The notes under the pieces: model-generated
What the model was told of the DNA's origin: nothing
Database searches by the model: none
The model's input: only the letters and a program-made list of their open reading frames with translations
From: Apostichopus japonicus
Lineage: Eukaryota; Echinodermata; Holothuroidea; Aspidochirotida; Stichopodidae
Direction of reading: 5' to 3'
Assembly: GCF_037975245.1 (NCBI RefSeq)
Contig: NC_092572.1
Span: 6,835,501 to 6,899,500 of the forward strand
Length of the DNA stretch: 64,000 nt
Shown here: piece by piece, positions 1 through 11,047 of the stretch
Numbering within the stretch: the stretch's first letter is position 1
How the letters are laid out: every line of letters starts with the position of its first letter
Position numbers and translations under genes: made by a program

Positions 1-400
1 GGGTTGTCCAAACTACGGCCCGCGGGCCACAGTCCGGCCCGCCGCAGGGTTGCGTCTGGCCCGCCAGAGATGCTCTACGGTGCGAAATTTTAGTGAGCAG
101 ATTTATTGATAATAATTTGAAGCTATATAATCAATCATTCGAACCTTCTGGGTCCAAAAACTGCATACAGGTCAGTTTGTGTGACACTCTCTCAGCGGAG
201 GGGGGGGGGGGCTGGACTTTATTCATCTGTTTTATCAGGAAGGAAAATAAATCAGTGCGCTCCGCGCGCAGTGCTCACATTTTGTTGCCTTGGGCTTGGG
301 GCAAAAAAAATCGAAAAATCGAACGTAGGGTTCATGAGGCCCCCTCCTTCATCATAATCATTCCATGTGGCACTCCTCTGCAAAAGGTTGGACAACCCTG
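1..400. mobile_element. Non-autonomous hAT-like element, left end cut by window
   Basis: The window opens with GGGTTGTCCAAACT, and the reverse complement of this reappears as GGTTGGACAACCCTG ending at 400, so the segment is bounded by terminal inverted repeats of about 14-16 bp. The first two bases of the left repeat (CA) would lie outside the window. The interior starts with a CG-rich stretch (GGCCCGCGGGCC) of a kind common near the ends of short hAT-type elements. No transposase is encoded; the open frame at 93-443 crosses the element end and is not a gene. The 8 bp after the right end are CTTTAAAG, a candidate target-site duplication whose partner is outside the window. Assignment to hAT is inferred from repeat style only. 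Confidence 0.65.
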
Positions 401-1191
401 CTTTAAAGGATACTTTTTTGGGTCACTCTGGTTTTCATTCTAAACAGGTTTCAGACGTCTGCTTAGCACGTAATTTACCTATTAAAGGATGACGTTAACA
501 ACGACAATGATTTTGATTTTTTTTAGACTGTCACGAAAGCACTGCTAATAGTCCATGCTGCATTTCTGTAACACTATTAATTTGTGAGGTAAGACAATTA
601 AAATAGATTCAGGAACGTCCAATAAAATAATTGGACTATGTAGTCTAATACACACAGACCCAGTTCTTCGGAACATATTTTGGTTGAGTTATTAGACGAT
701 AAGAAACAATGGATTAATTGAACGATAACATTAACCTTTAATATACGTTTGATAAAGCAGCATCCCAGAGTAATCGCATATTTAAAAAGAGGGAAAATCT
801 TGAAAACCAGAATAGCTGTGGAATCATTAGGCTATTAACGATAAATATTCTCCCTTTTTTATGATATGTTAGAATATAACATATCAAACATAATAGTCTG
901 CGTAATTTCATCCCTGACATTGTGCAAGGTAATATGGCTCGTATAACAGCCATAAGGCCCTTCCGATTGGCAGGAATGACGTCAAAGACTGCCTTTTAAT
1001 TGGTGAACTCTCCCACGCGTAACAATCCTGTAATAAATGCGGGTTACCTTTCTAGTTTACCAGAACATATGTTTTTTTTTTTTTTTTTTTAAGCCATTTT
1101 TATTGGTTTGCTGATAACCAGCAACTGCACGCGCACACCCACGCATTCCCTACTTAATACATTATGGGGAACACCTCACACACATTAAACC
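401..1191. other. Intergenic, nothing recognised
   Basis: AT-rich sequence with no credible coding exon on either strand. It contains a T-only run of about 20 bases at 1071-1090. Confidence 0.5.
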
Positions 1192-2287
<1,096 letters not shown>

Positions 2288-2493
2288 TTGTTCACCAATA
2301 TCATCTCCATCGTGCAGATCAATGACAATGGTTGGATATGCAAGTGTCTCCTTTAAATTGATATCCCAATACACGCAGTTATTATCAATATTGTTCACCA
2401 ATATCGTCTCCATCGTGCAGATCAATGACAATGGTTGGATATGCAAGTGTCTCCTTTAAATTGATATCCCAATACAGGCAGTTATTATCAACA
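2288..2493. repeat. 103-bp tandem duplication over the 3' end of SLC35G copy A
   Basis: Two near-identical units with a period of exactly 103 bp (about 2288-2390 and 2391-2493). Each holds the last codons and stop of the minus-strand transporter plus the adjacent 3' flank. The gene-proximal unit supplies the real stop codon. In the distal unit the alanine codon before the final CIGISI reads GCG, as in copy B, whereas the proximal unit reads GCC. Confidence 0.9.
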
Positions 2494-3622
2494 ATGCTCC
2501 GACATAAGAGGTCCATGTAGAAGCGATATGTAAAAGTAAATACTGCATCAGGAATGTGAAGACAATGTCTATTGTTAAGGTAATTGTAACTAAGGTTACT
2601 TTTTCTACTTTTAGGGCAAGATAAAGAGCACATTGACCAACAAAGTACACACAACTACACAACATTGCCAACGAAGCCTCTACGAATGTTGGCTCTATCC
2701 ATTTTCCGCTTGCGATGACTGCTACAGCACCTATAATAACAGCAACAGTAGAATTGAAGAATAGTGAAAAAAGACTATGTATTCCTAGCTGTGACTGTTT
2801 TCGAACAAACGTATATTGTAAACTAATGGAAAACGCCCCACCTAAACTAAATCCTACCCCGATCAATGTATTCTCTTTGTCAGAGGTGTCCATTTGATCT
2901 TTTCCAAAGACAAAAGACGGGTGAGAAACAAATACGACACCGAGAAGTGCTAAAAACGCAAAGCAGAATTCCCGTAGTCTCAGTGGTTCCTTCAAGATAA
3001 GCCAACTAGAAAACCCTGCAAGCATCACCGACGTATACAAGATTGTAACTGCGTTTCCGGCATCAATGAAACTCAAAGAATAGACGGTACAAAAGGTGTT
3101 TGAGGTCAGCGTAACTCCACTAAGGAATAACCAGATATAATCAGTACAACTTGTGGGAAGAGAAACTCGTTGTTGCCAGACAAAACATAGTGAGCCAATC
3201 GTCGTAACGATTAAAGATATTGGGATTACTTGAAGTGGATCAAGTGTTTGCACAAGTACTTTGACAATAATACTCATAGTAGCAAATGTAAACGCCGATA
3301 AGATGGCTAGAAGCAAACCATAACGATCCTTTAAAAAATTCCAACATTTCCAACATGCTGTTTTGAAATTACAAACTTTGCAATTGCTTTCTTTTGTTGA
3401 TCCACTATTAGCTAGCTCGGTATTTTGTTTCTCCGTTGAGTCCGACTTGGTCGTTTCTGATTTATATTCTTCTTCAGACTGTAATAATGGCGACAATGGA
3501 TCATTCTCCTCATTCCGGGGCTTGTCGAAGAAATAAATGAAAGGAGAAAAAATATATAACAACCAAGTGCACCAAAATATAAAGAATCGAACAACATTTC
3601 GAAGATAGTATATTTCATCCAA
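2456..3622 (-). CDS. SLC35G-like EamA-domain transporter, copy A (start unclear)
   Basis: An uninterrupted 388-codon frame of the drug/metabolite transporter superfamily, closest in layout to SLC35G1. An acidic, hydrophilic stretch (residues about 33-95) precedes two EamA domains (about 100-235 and 250-388) made of roughly ten hydrophobic segments. LKEPLR near 210 sits in the usual place at the end of the first domain. SLC35-family proteins work in internal membranes; the substrate cannot be read from sequence. It is about 81% identical to copy B over 360 gap-free residues (counted by eye). The start is a problem: the frame opens with TTG right after a TAG, and the codon matching copy B's ATG is ATT (3536-3538). 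The first in-frame ATG is near residue 116. Either an upstream exon joins at the AG before 3622, initiation is non-AUG, or the copy is no longer translated normally. Confidence 0.8.
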   Translation of the reverse strand: MDEIYYLRNVVRFFIFWCTWLLYIFSPFIYFFDKPRNEENDPLSPLLQSEEEYKSETTKSDSTEKQNTELANSGSTKESNCKVCNFKTACWKCWNFLKDRYGLLLAILSAFTFATMSIIVKVLVQTLDPLQVIPISLIVTTIGSLCFVWQQRVSLPTSCTDYIWLFLSGVTLTSNTFCTVYSLSFIDAGNAVTILYTSVMLAGFSSWLILKEPLRLREFCFAFLALLGVVFVSHPSFVFGKDQMDTSDKENTLIGVGFSLGGAFSISLQYTFVRKQSQLGIHSLFSLFFNSTVAVIIGAVAVIASGKWIEPTFVEASLAMLCSCVYFVGQCALYLALKVEKVTLVTITLTIDIVFTFLMQYLLLHIASTWTSYVGALLIITACIGISI

Positions 3623-3692
3623 CTATAATTAATACCAATACTTTACAGGTCTAATTCATCGATTTGTTCGCACGTAGCAACTTGCACCACTG

Positions 3693-3976
3693 TATGTATG
3701 TATGTATGTATGTATGTATGTATGTATGCGTGTATGTATGTATGTATGTGTGTGTGTATGTATGTATGCGTGTATGTATGTATGTATGTATGTATGTATG
3801 TATGTATGTATGTATGTATGTATGTATGTGTGTAAGTATGTATGTGTGTAAGTATGTATGTATGTATGTATGTATGTATGTATGTATGTATGTATGTATG
3901 TATGTATGTATGTATGTATGTATGTATGTATGTATGTATGTATGTATGTATGTATGTATGTATGTATGTATTTGTA
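3693..3976. repeat. (GTAT)n microsatellite, expanded SINE tail
   Basis: About 280 bp of GTAT repeats with a few GTGT and GTAA interruptions. It abuts the 3' end of a minus-strand SINE. The same SINE family ends in short (CATA)n tails at about 29452-29475 and 30635-30647, so this tract is best read as an expanded SINE tail. The Met-Tyr-Val-Cys and Ile-His-Thr-Tyr frames across it are artefacts. Confidence 0.9.
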
Positions 3977-4204
3977 TGTATTCTAGATCCTCCTGCAAGC
4001 AGGAACTCGCGAAGAAGCCTCATTGGCTTATCAAAGACGCAAGCTGACCGAAGTCAGTCTCTCATATTCATATGTAACATTTAAAGAATCATTTCATTAA
4101 ACATTTCATTATGAATTGTCAACAACTCTGTAACTGGACGACATACATTAAATCTTGTAGTGACTCGAACCGGGACCTTATGATTGGAAGGCACCGACGT
4201 TCTT
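3977..4204 (-). mobile_element. tRNA-derived SINE, copy 1
   Basis: Read on the minus strand, it has a Pol III B box (GGTTCGAGTC) near its 5' part, then a body with ATGTATGTCGTCCAGTTACA and CAGAGTTGTTGACAATT. It ends with a conserved 3' block (GCGAGTTCCTGCTTGCAGGA) that runs into the (CATA)n tail. The body matches the copies at 29254-29480 and 30412-30650. The 5' A-box end is poorly preserved. Confidence 0.8.
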
Positions 4205-4319
4205 TTCAGTTCACTGTTTTATTCTGTTGAATCCAACACGCACTTAATCAACTCATAAAAGCTATACTTCTTAAAAATCGTAATGAGTTGGAAAATCAAG
4301 AACAGTGAAAAAACTTACA

Positions 4320-4391
4320 GCCTCCACCGGGATTCGAACCCGGGCCTCCCGCTCTATACGCGGACACCCTAACCAACTAGGCTATGGACGT
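4320..4391 (-). other. tRNA-like sequence (SINE head or tRNA pseudogene)
   Basis: On the minus strand this 72-nt segment has an A-box-like TAGCCTAGTTGGTTAGGGTG, an anticodon-type stem CCGC/GCGG closing a 7-base loop, and a perfect T-arm (CCGGG TTCGAAT CCCGG). The putative acceptor stem pairs at only five of seven positions, and the loop would give an unusual ATA anticodon. A functional tRNA is therefore doubtful; a SINE head or pseudogene fits better. Confidence 0.5.
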
Positions 4392-4440
4392 TGATGTATG
4401 AGAACATAAAGCAGTTTGCCTATATTTATATATCTAGATA

Positions 4441-4584
<144 letters not shown>

Positions 4585-4613
4585 GGCAATGTTCTGCGTA
4601 GCACTGAGAATTC

Positions 4614-4745
4614 TAGTAGAAAAATAGTAAAGTTTGCTAGTGCTAAAGATAAAGAAAACTAACACGACGTTTCGGGTAAAAACCCGAAACGTCGTGTTAG
4701 TTTTCTTTATCTTTAGCACTAGCAAACTTTACTATTTTTCTACTA
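4614..4745. repeat. Perfect 64-bp inverted repeat (132-bp palindrome)
   Basis: The left arm 4614-4677 and right arm 4682-4745 are exact reverse complements, separated only by AAAA. The inner parts of the arms read ACGACGTTTCGGGT and ACCCGAAACGTCGT. TA repeats flank both sides. It codes for nothing recognisable. It may be a hairpin-type mobile sequence, a recent inverted duplication, or an assembly fold-back. Confidence 0.95.
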
Positions 4746-4778
4746 TATATATATATTGTAGCCGTTAAGCCACACAAT

Positions 4779-4825
4779 TTCCTGTACGCTCCGCGCCAAC
4801 CGATGGTGGCGCTCCGCTTAGATAG
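4779..4825. mobile_element. Fragment shared with the element at 19372-19746
   Basis: About 47 bp containing TGTACGCTCCGCGCCAACC and GGTGGCGCTCCGCTTAGATAG, matching 19631-19678 almost exactly. It is followed by a run of C and CCCGCCCCTGC. I read it as a truncated copy of the same GC-rich non-autonomous transposon family. Confidence 0.6.
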
Positions 4826-6541
4826 ACTTGCTGGCAGGTTTGCCCCCCCCCCCCCCACTTTCACAACTGAAATCCCGCCCCTGCTTGAAAACAATTATAT
4901 CTTTGCTTCCTTCCTTTAAGATATTATTTCGATGAGGAATTCCATACATGTTCTAGATAGAGACATCAGTTCTTTAGTATTATTTGACAACTTCCTTAAG
5001 TTTGCTGATATCTATTTCGATTCCGGACATATTTGCACGTCTTCAGTTGTTCTTTGGAGGTTTCGATGGATGCGGTCGAGCCGTAGTAAAGACCAACAAA
5101 TATAAGTCTAACTAAGAAAATACTTTCTGTCAGGCTTTGCTCCCTACAAACATTTTCTCATGCACTGATGATTTGAAATTGGGGCAGATTAAAAAAAAAA
5201 AAAACCTACACCGTTGTAAAGGAAAGGTTATAGACAACTTCAAATTCTACACGGCCAAGCAAGTGTGTATTTTGCTTTACTGGGTAATATTTCTTATGAT
5301 GCAGTTTATATTGTATAGGAATGGCAAATAATCGGATCAAGAAGGAGATGAAAGGGTAGGCTGCGGTAATCTTAAAGTCGTGGTATACACATAAGAACTA
5401 AGGAACGACATCACCCATAATTAATTTGCCTCCGGTTGTTTGCTATGCACTGTATATACACGTATCATTACAAGAACAATGGATACAACTCATCTCTCGG
5501 GTTTAAGTCCTAGAGCCAATTTTTTTTTTATGTTTGTGAAATGTTACCCAAAAGGGGTACAGGTATATTTTAATATTCTTGACAGTTACTCTGTACAACA
5601 CCTTTTGCTATAGATGGAACACATGCAAAGTGCTTTGCTAATTTATATTGCTTGTAGCACAAGAAAACGGGGTGACTGACTAATCTCAGTGGGCAACCAA
5701 AATTCAATTTCTAGCCTTAAAATGATGTATAATATATTATAGGACTTACCACAGATCCAATAAGATTAAATAGACGCAACATTCTCTTTAGATCCAATTC
5801 AAATGTTCTCTTGATGTTCTCTATATAAACTGGATTCAATGAGCACTTTTGTAGCAACGTTAAAGAATCATACTTACATATAGCTAGCTGTATATGCAGG
5901 TACATTTGTGTAGGTCCGATGCATACTTTAAATAACACTTAGATGGCATCTTAGACATATTTTATGCAGGGACGTCACAGAATGTATACATACAAACATA
6001 CACACACACACACACACCCGCATATACACAAAAAACAAACATATGAAATATGAATGACTTTGAGCTCACCTATAAAGTATGTTACAGAAAGAGGCTACTG
6101 GTATTAAATTAATTTCATTGTTATACCTACCCATAATATGTTGTTGTCAATCCCACCTAGTTAATCAATTAATACCCAAGCTTAAAAAGAAAAACATCCA
6201 AAGTCACTCCAAAACACAATGCGAAAATGTGTTTATAGATAATGCCATGATAACTAAGTGTTGGGAATAATTACGAAAGACAGCTATCTATGGAGGCTTT
6301 GTAGTGTTTACAGAATCATAACCGTCTCTTTCGAGATCCGGCTTTAGGCATCACAAATTATTTCGGGTTGGTTAGCATCATGTCACATCTCTATTGGGTA
6401 AGACACAATATGTCATCAAAACAGAACAAGCATTGTTCGATACAGGTGACAAATGCCTACAGTGGAACTACGACCTTCTATACCGGTTTCGGGCCTCTGG
6501 ACGTACAATTATGTATAAAGACCTATATAGGTATGTATATT

Positions 6542-6572
<31 letters not shown>

Positions 6573-6575
6573 GAA

Positions 6576-6610
<35 letters not shown>

Positions 6611-7814
6611 GTATATATACCTGTATATACATATAGACTTGTACACATATATACGTACATATACATATATATGTACATGTCTTGTATATTTCTTGTATAT
6701 TTTTCTTGTCCTGTCCAAGATGGCATTAATTATTAATTTTGAATAGAAATGTGGCTATGCATAGACGTAGGAGGTGGGACTGCCCCCATAAAGTGGTAAA
6801 TTGAGGAAGAATTTTAGGCAATTTTCAGCAGTTCATTACTAAGGTTAAGTGGAACAAAGCTCAGACCCAACCCCGCCACAATTTGTAAAATAGGTCGCTT
6901 ATGCCTATGATCAGAAGAGTAGACCCACATTAAGATTGACATCGGCACATCCCGACAAGACACAAGTTCTGAATATGCAACCTTGTCACAGTGTTTTCAG
7001 TGTTGTCTCTGAGATTTCCAGAGTATCTGCAGGCACTTCATCTGTCGAGCAACGTATTCAACCTAAGATGAGACTGCTATACTGATCTGAATAATATTGA
7101 AGTACATTTTCTATGTTGTATGTATCTCAAATGGCCATAGTATTACAGATAATACTGGGAAAATATTGAAAAATGTAGCCGCTAAAAACATTTTGCAGGC
7201 CACATATTCAAAATAGTGATCTAAATTGGTGGATGTGTTGTAAAGGATCAAATCACATTTTGAAATTTGTAAAAAGTTTTCGTTCTTCATGCTATCTGCT
7301 TACAGAGATCAAAATGCATTAGGTCATTGAAATATTAGATATTGTCCGTTCATTTGCCATATTTTCATGTATTATTTTGTGGATAAATGAAAATACATTA
7401 TATACAACTTATGGTCCTTGTTTTTCCAAGAGCATTGAATCGAAACATTGTCCAGCCCAAAGAATCACAAACTAAGTTTCAATCCGGTGTTATTCCACCA
7501 AGTTAACAACATTAATAACCAGTGCTGTACAGAAGGGGGAAAATAATAGAAAAATAATGAAAAGGTTAGGCGCGTGTTACAACTGGTCTGATAACCATTG
7601 TCATAGTTCGTACGTACGTTACGAAGTGCTGCGCTAGGCCGGAATTGCTACAGCGCCGCGCCAGTAGAGCATATACAACGTACTGCTTTCCCTATATTAG
7701 AGCGTATACAACGTTTGTATAGCTACGCGCCAAAACCAACACGTTTTCTTGAATAGCCCCACCGCATGAGGTGATCAACTAATTTATTTCTACGCGCCAA
7801 AAGCGATAATATTC
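4826..7814. other. Intergenic, no gene seen
   Basis: No supported exon. It holds a short CA run near 6001-6016, the TA/TATG tract at 6541-6690, and otherwise unassigned AT-rich DNA. Confidence 0.5.
6541..6690. repeat. TA/TATG microsatellite
   Basis: Impure TA repeat mixed with TATG and TACA units; the open frames across it are artefacts. Confidence 0.85.
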
Positions 7815-8174
7815 GTTGGTCCTTGTGTGGAGACTCGCGTATCGCCACATAAGGACTAACACAGTTCGTTGGTCATTATGTGGAGACTCGCGTATCGCCA
7901 CATAAGGACTAACACAGTTCGTTGGTCCGAATTATGTGGATACTCTCATATCGCCACATAAGGACTAACGCAGCTCGTTGGTCATTATGTGGATACTCTC
8001 ATATCGCCACATAAGGACTAACGCGGTTCATTGGTCCTTATTGTGGATACTCGAATCGTCACATAAGGACTAACGAACTGCTTAGTCTTGATGTGGATAC
8101 TCGAATCGCCACATAAGGACTAACGATCTGCGTTAGACCTTATGTGGCGACTTGCGAGATCCCCACATAAGAAC
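7815..8174. repeat. Satellite of seven hairpin-forming units
   Basis: Seven consecutive units start near 7815, 7868, 7921, 7977, 8030, 8080 and 8132 (period 50-56 bp). Each begins with a version of GTTGGTCCTTATGTGG and ends with its inverted partner CCACATAAGGACTAAC, around a loop of about 14 bases containing ACTCGCGTATCG or a variant. Every unit could therefore fold into a stem-loop with a stem of about 16 bp. Loops and spacers differ between early and late units, while the arms stay largely complementary. A decayed eighth unit may follow at about 8195-8230. Confidence 0.92.
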
Positions 8175-9193
8175 TTGTGAAAATTGTCGGTATTGGCGGT
8201 CATTATGTGGCAGTGTTAGGATCGCATGATAAGTAAAATGTTCTTGGTCATTATATGACTTAGGTTTACATAATTTGTTTCTGCATGTTTGACGGTTTTG
8301 GCGTTCCATACATTCGGGCGCTATAAACTGGTTAAAATAAATCCAAAATATACACGAATATAAGGACACAGTCGACAAAACAGAATCCGTGTTTTCCGTT
8401 ACATATAGGAATTCTGCATTTTACCATAATTTTCCCTTAACACATGCATAACCCATAAACATACCTGTGAATATAACAAAATACTACTAATCAACAAAGT
8501 AAGATCAATATTTGTCTGTTAATATCAGTGGCAAAAAAATCCACGATCACATATCATGCAAACCCCAACGATATCCAGGCTATCACGCTTTGATTTGAAT
8601 AATGTCTATCATATAGCTAAGTGAAGCATGCGTTTCATGAATTCTGTATTTAACAAATTTATTGATGATTTGATTGGCTGATAGTCAGCTGCAAACATTC
8701 TGAGATCTTTCAGTATTCAGAAAACAAGAACATCGTCCGACAAACATTTGATGTGTTAGAGCAGCTGTCACTTGCACTGTGGTCTGTTGTGTATACAGCG
8801 CGTACGCGATGCTACGTACGTACAGGGTACAATGTATCGGATATCTGTACGTAGGCCGTCAGCTTTCAAATCGGACGGGGGTAGAAATCAAATTCAAACC
8901 GGACGCACCGTTAAAACGGGCTGGCGAGAATCCTGTCTGCCTTTTAATTATTACCATAATTTTTGTATAATATTCATATGAAAGCTTTGATGAAAACAAA
9001 TTATATATTAACCTTCCAGTTTGTTAACTTAATTTGTGTACATCCCCCCACCCCTCCCCCGCCCATTCTCCAAATTCATGTCGGTAGCCCAGTATTTCGT
9101 GACTTTGATGTTGTATCACGTTTCGAAATAACCGTTTGCACTGGTTGCCCGCAAACGTGACAATGGAGGCTGAATACCAGTGTAATTATGGAA
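8175..9193. other. Intergenic, no gene seen
   Basis: No supported coding sequence. Two overlapping small open frames at 8772-8981 have no recognisable product. Confidence 0.45.
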
Positions 9194-9307
9194 GCTGGTC
9201 ACTTCGCCCAACAACCATTTCGCCCAACTGCCATTTCGCCCAACCTTACCATTTCGCCCAACCAGCCTGGTCATTTCGCCCAACCAGCCTGGTCATTTCG
9301 CCCAACC
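9194..9307. repeat. Minisatellite with TTCGCCCAAC core
   Basis: The core CATTTCGCCCAAC (CACTTCG in the first copy) occurs six times with variable spacers. The last copies are regular 20-bp units reading CAGCCTGGTCATTTCGCCCA. Confidence 0.9.
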
Positions 9308-10993
9308 TTTAGAAAAGAAACAAATACAACACTGATCTTATAGCCAAAACGCCGGAAAACCCACACACAATCTTAGAATTAGATTTATGCAGGTATAGGA
9401 AATCAAGGTGGAATTTCCAGCGTATGGCGGCTTACTATATATTGTAGTGACTAGAGGCCTTAGATATAGGAGCCACTTTTCAAAGTAAGCGTATTCAGTC
9501 AAATAGGAAGCGGTTAACTTAAAAATCGAATATTAAAGAGAGTTTTGAGGTTACTGAATAATGTAAATTGTCTTTGATCCCTGCCTTTGTTATCCATTTT
9601 AAACATAACTGACTTACACATGAAACAACGAACTTAGTTAAGCACAACTAGACAACTTGGGCGCTATTATCATCTTACACATGTATACTATTCAGCTGTT
9701 ACATAAACTCATTTACATACACATAGCGAACAGCTTAGCTTATCACAACTAGACCACTAGGAAGGAATGCAGATATCTTAAATATTTCGCTACAAAAGGA
9801 AAGGCATGCTTTGATAAAGTGAATGGTAACAACACAACGAAACGTCTAAAGAACCAAAGATAACTCTTACACAAGTATTGTGGAAGCTGCAGTGTCACGT
9901 TTATATCACCATTATATGGGGATGCTTGATTCAATCGTTTTACCTGCCTTTATTGGAACACATAACAGATAACAAAACAGAACAGATCAGTTATTGAAGT
10001 GATATCGCTGGAAAAAAATAGAAATGGATCTGACGAGATTGTTTCGTCGCCTTAGTGGATCTTTGGTAAGTGTCAAATGTTAAGGCATATGTCAATTTGA
10101 AAACTGGGTCAATGTGAATTATTCAATAAAATTAGTGAAGAACCAATTGATCCTTCCAATGCATTTATAATTGAAGAGCCATCAATATTTATGAGTTCAC
10201 TGCTGGAGTCAGAACATTTGTTTTCTCTCTTGTAGGATCAAAACATGATTGACTTTGCTTCTGAAGCAAAATTAATAAAAATTAGTATAAGGTGAAACAG
10301 GTGTTTTATTTTAATTAAACTCTTAATATCGCTCGGATGAAGCACATTGACGAACATGATGCAGTTATGTTCAGAATCGAAATTTATTATCAGCAGCAAA
10401 GCAAAAAAACTTATCTCATTTGAAAGGTTTCCTGCATTCCTGTCACAAGTATAGTAATATCTCAAGAAAGTCTGTTGGTCTCACATATAAAATTATCAAC
10501 AGTATTAATTTATTGTCTGAAAAATATGTAGCTTATTCTACGTGGAAGATTGCCATTGACTGAGGTCAATTTTATACCTAGCCTTTCGGACAGGAAGAAA
10601 TTGTTTCCCAGCGTTTTCGGCACGGAACTTTCTTACGGAACATTCAGCGATTCGATGATATGTTTCTTACGAATGAAATGCAAAATAAATGTAACGATCT
10701 GCTTGATGCTTACATCATTCATAAATTTAACCAACACCTGCTTCGCAATATAAAGTCAACTGATCAATAACAAATGTTTTTTGTTGTTGCAATCTTCAAA
10801 TTTTGAAATTAGTAACTGCCTTCCATTCACACAGGCGTGCGCACACCCAACAACAACACGTATACATATATCCTACATATATTTAGTCGCAGTTTCACAT
10901 TAATTTCCAAACATAACAGTTTAGGCTGATACCGTGTTGGTGTAATTATGGCTGAATGATATGACGGTCGTCAATATGTTGTTCAATTTTTGA
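9308..10993. other. Intergenic upstream of SLC35G copy B
   Basis: No supported exon. Near 10976-11047, sequence such as ATGTTGTTC and the T-rich stretch resembles the 5' region of copy A, so the duplication included some 5' flank. Confidence 0.45.
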
Positions 10994-11047
10994 TAGTTTG
11001 ATACATTTGGGGTTTTATGTTTTTTTTTAAAATTTTATTCTCTTTTC

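Noticed and set aside
93-443. 116-codon frame at the left edge
   Set aside because: It crosses the end of a transposon-like element and has no protein-like composition.
3643-4084. Frames rich in Ile-His-Thr-Tyr or Met-Tyr-Val-Cys
   Set aside because: They come from the (GTAT)n SINE tail.
4320-4391. Functional tRNA gene
   Set aside because: The acceptor stem has two mismatches in seven and the anticodon would be ATA; SINE head or pseudogene preferred.
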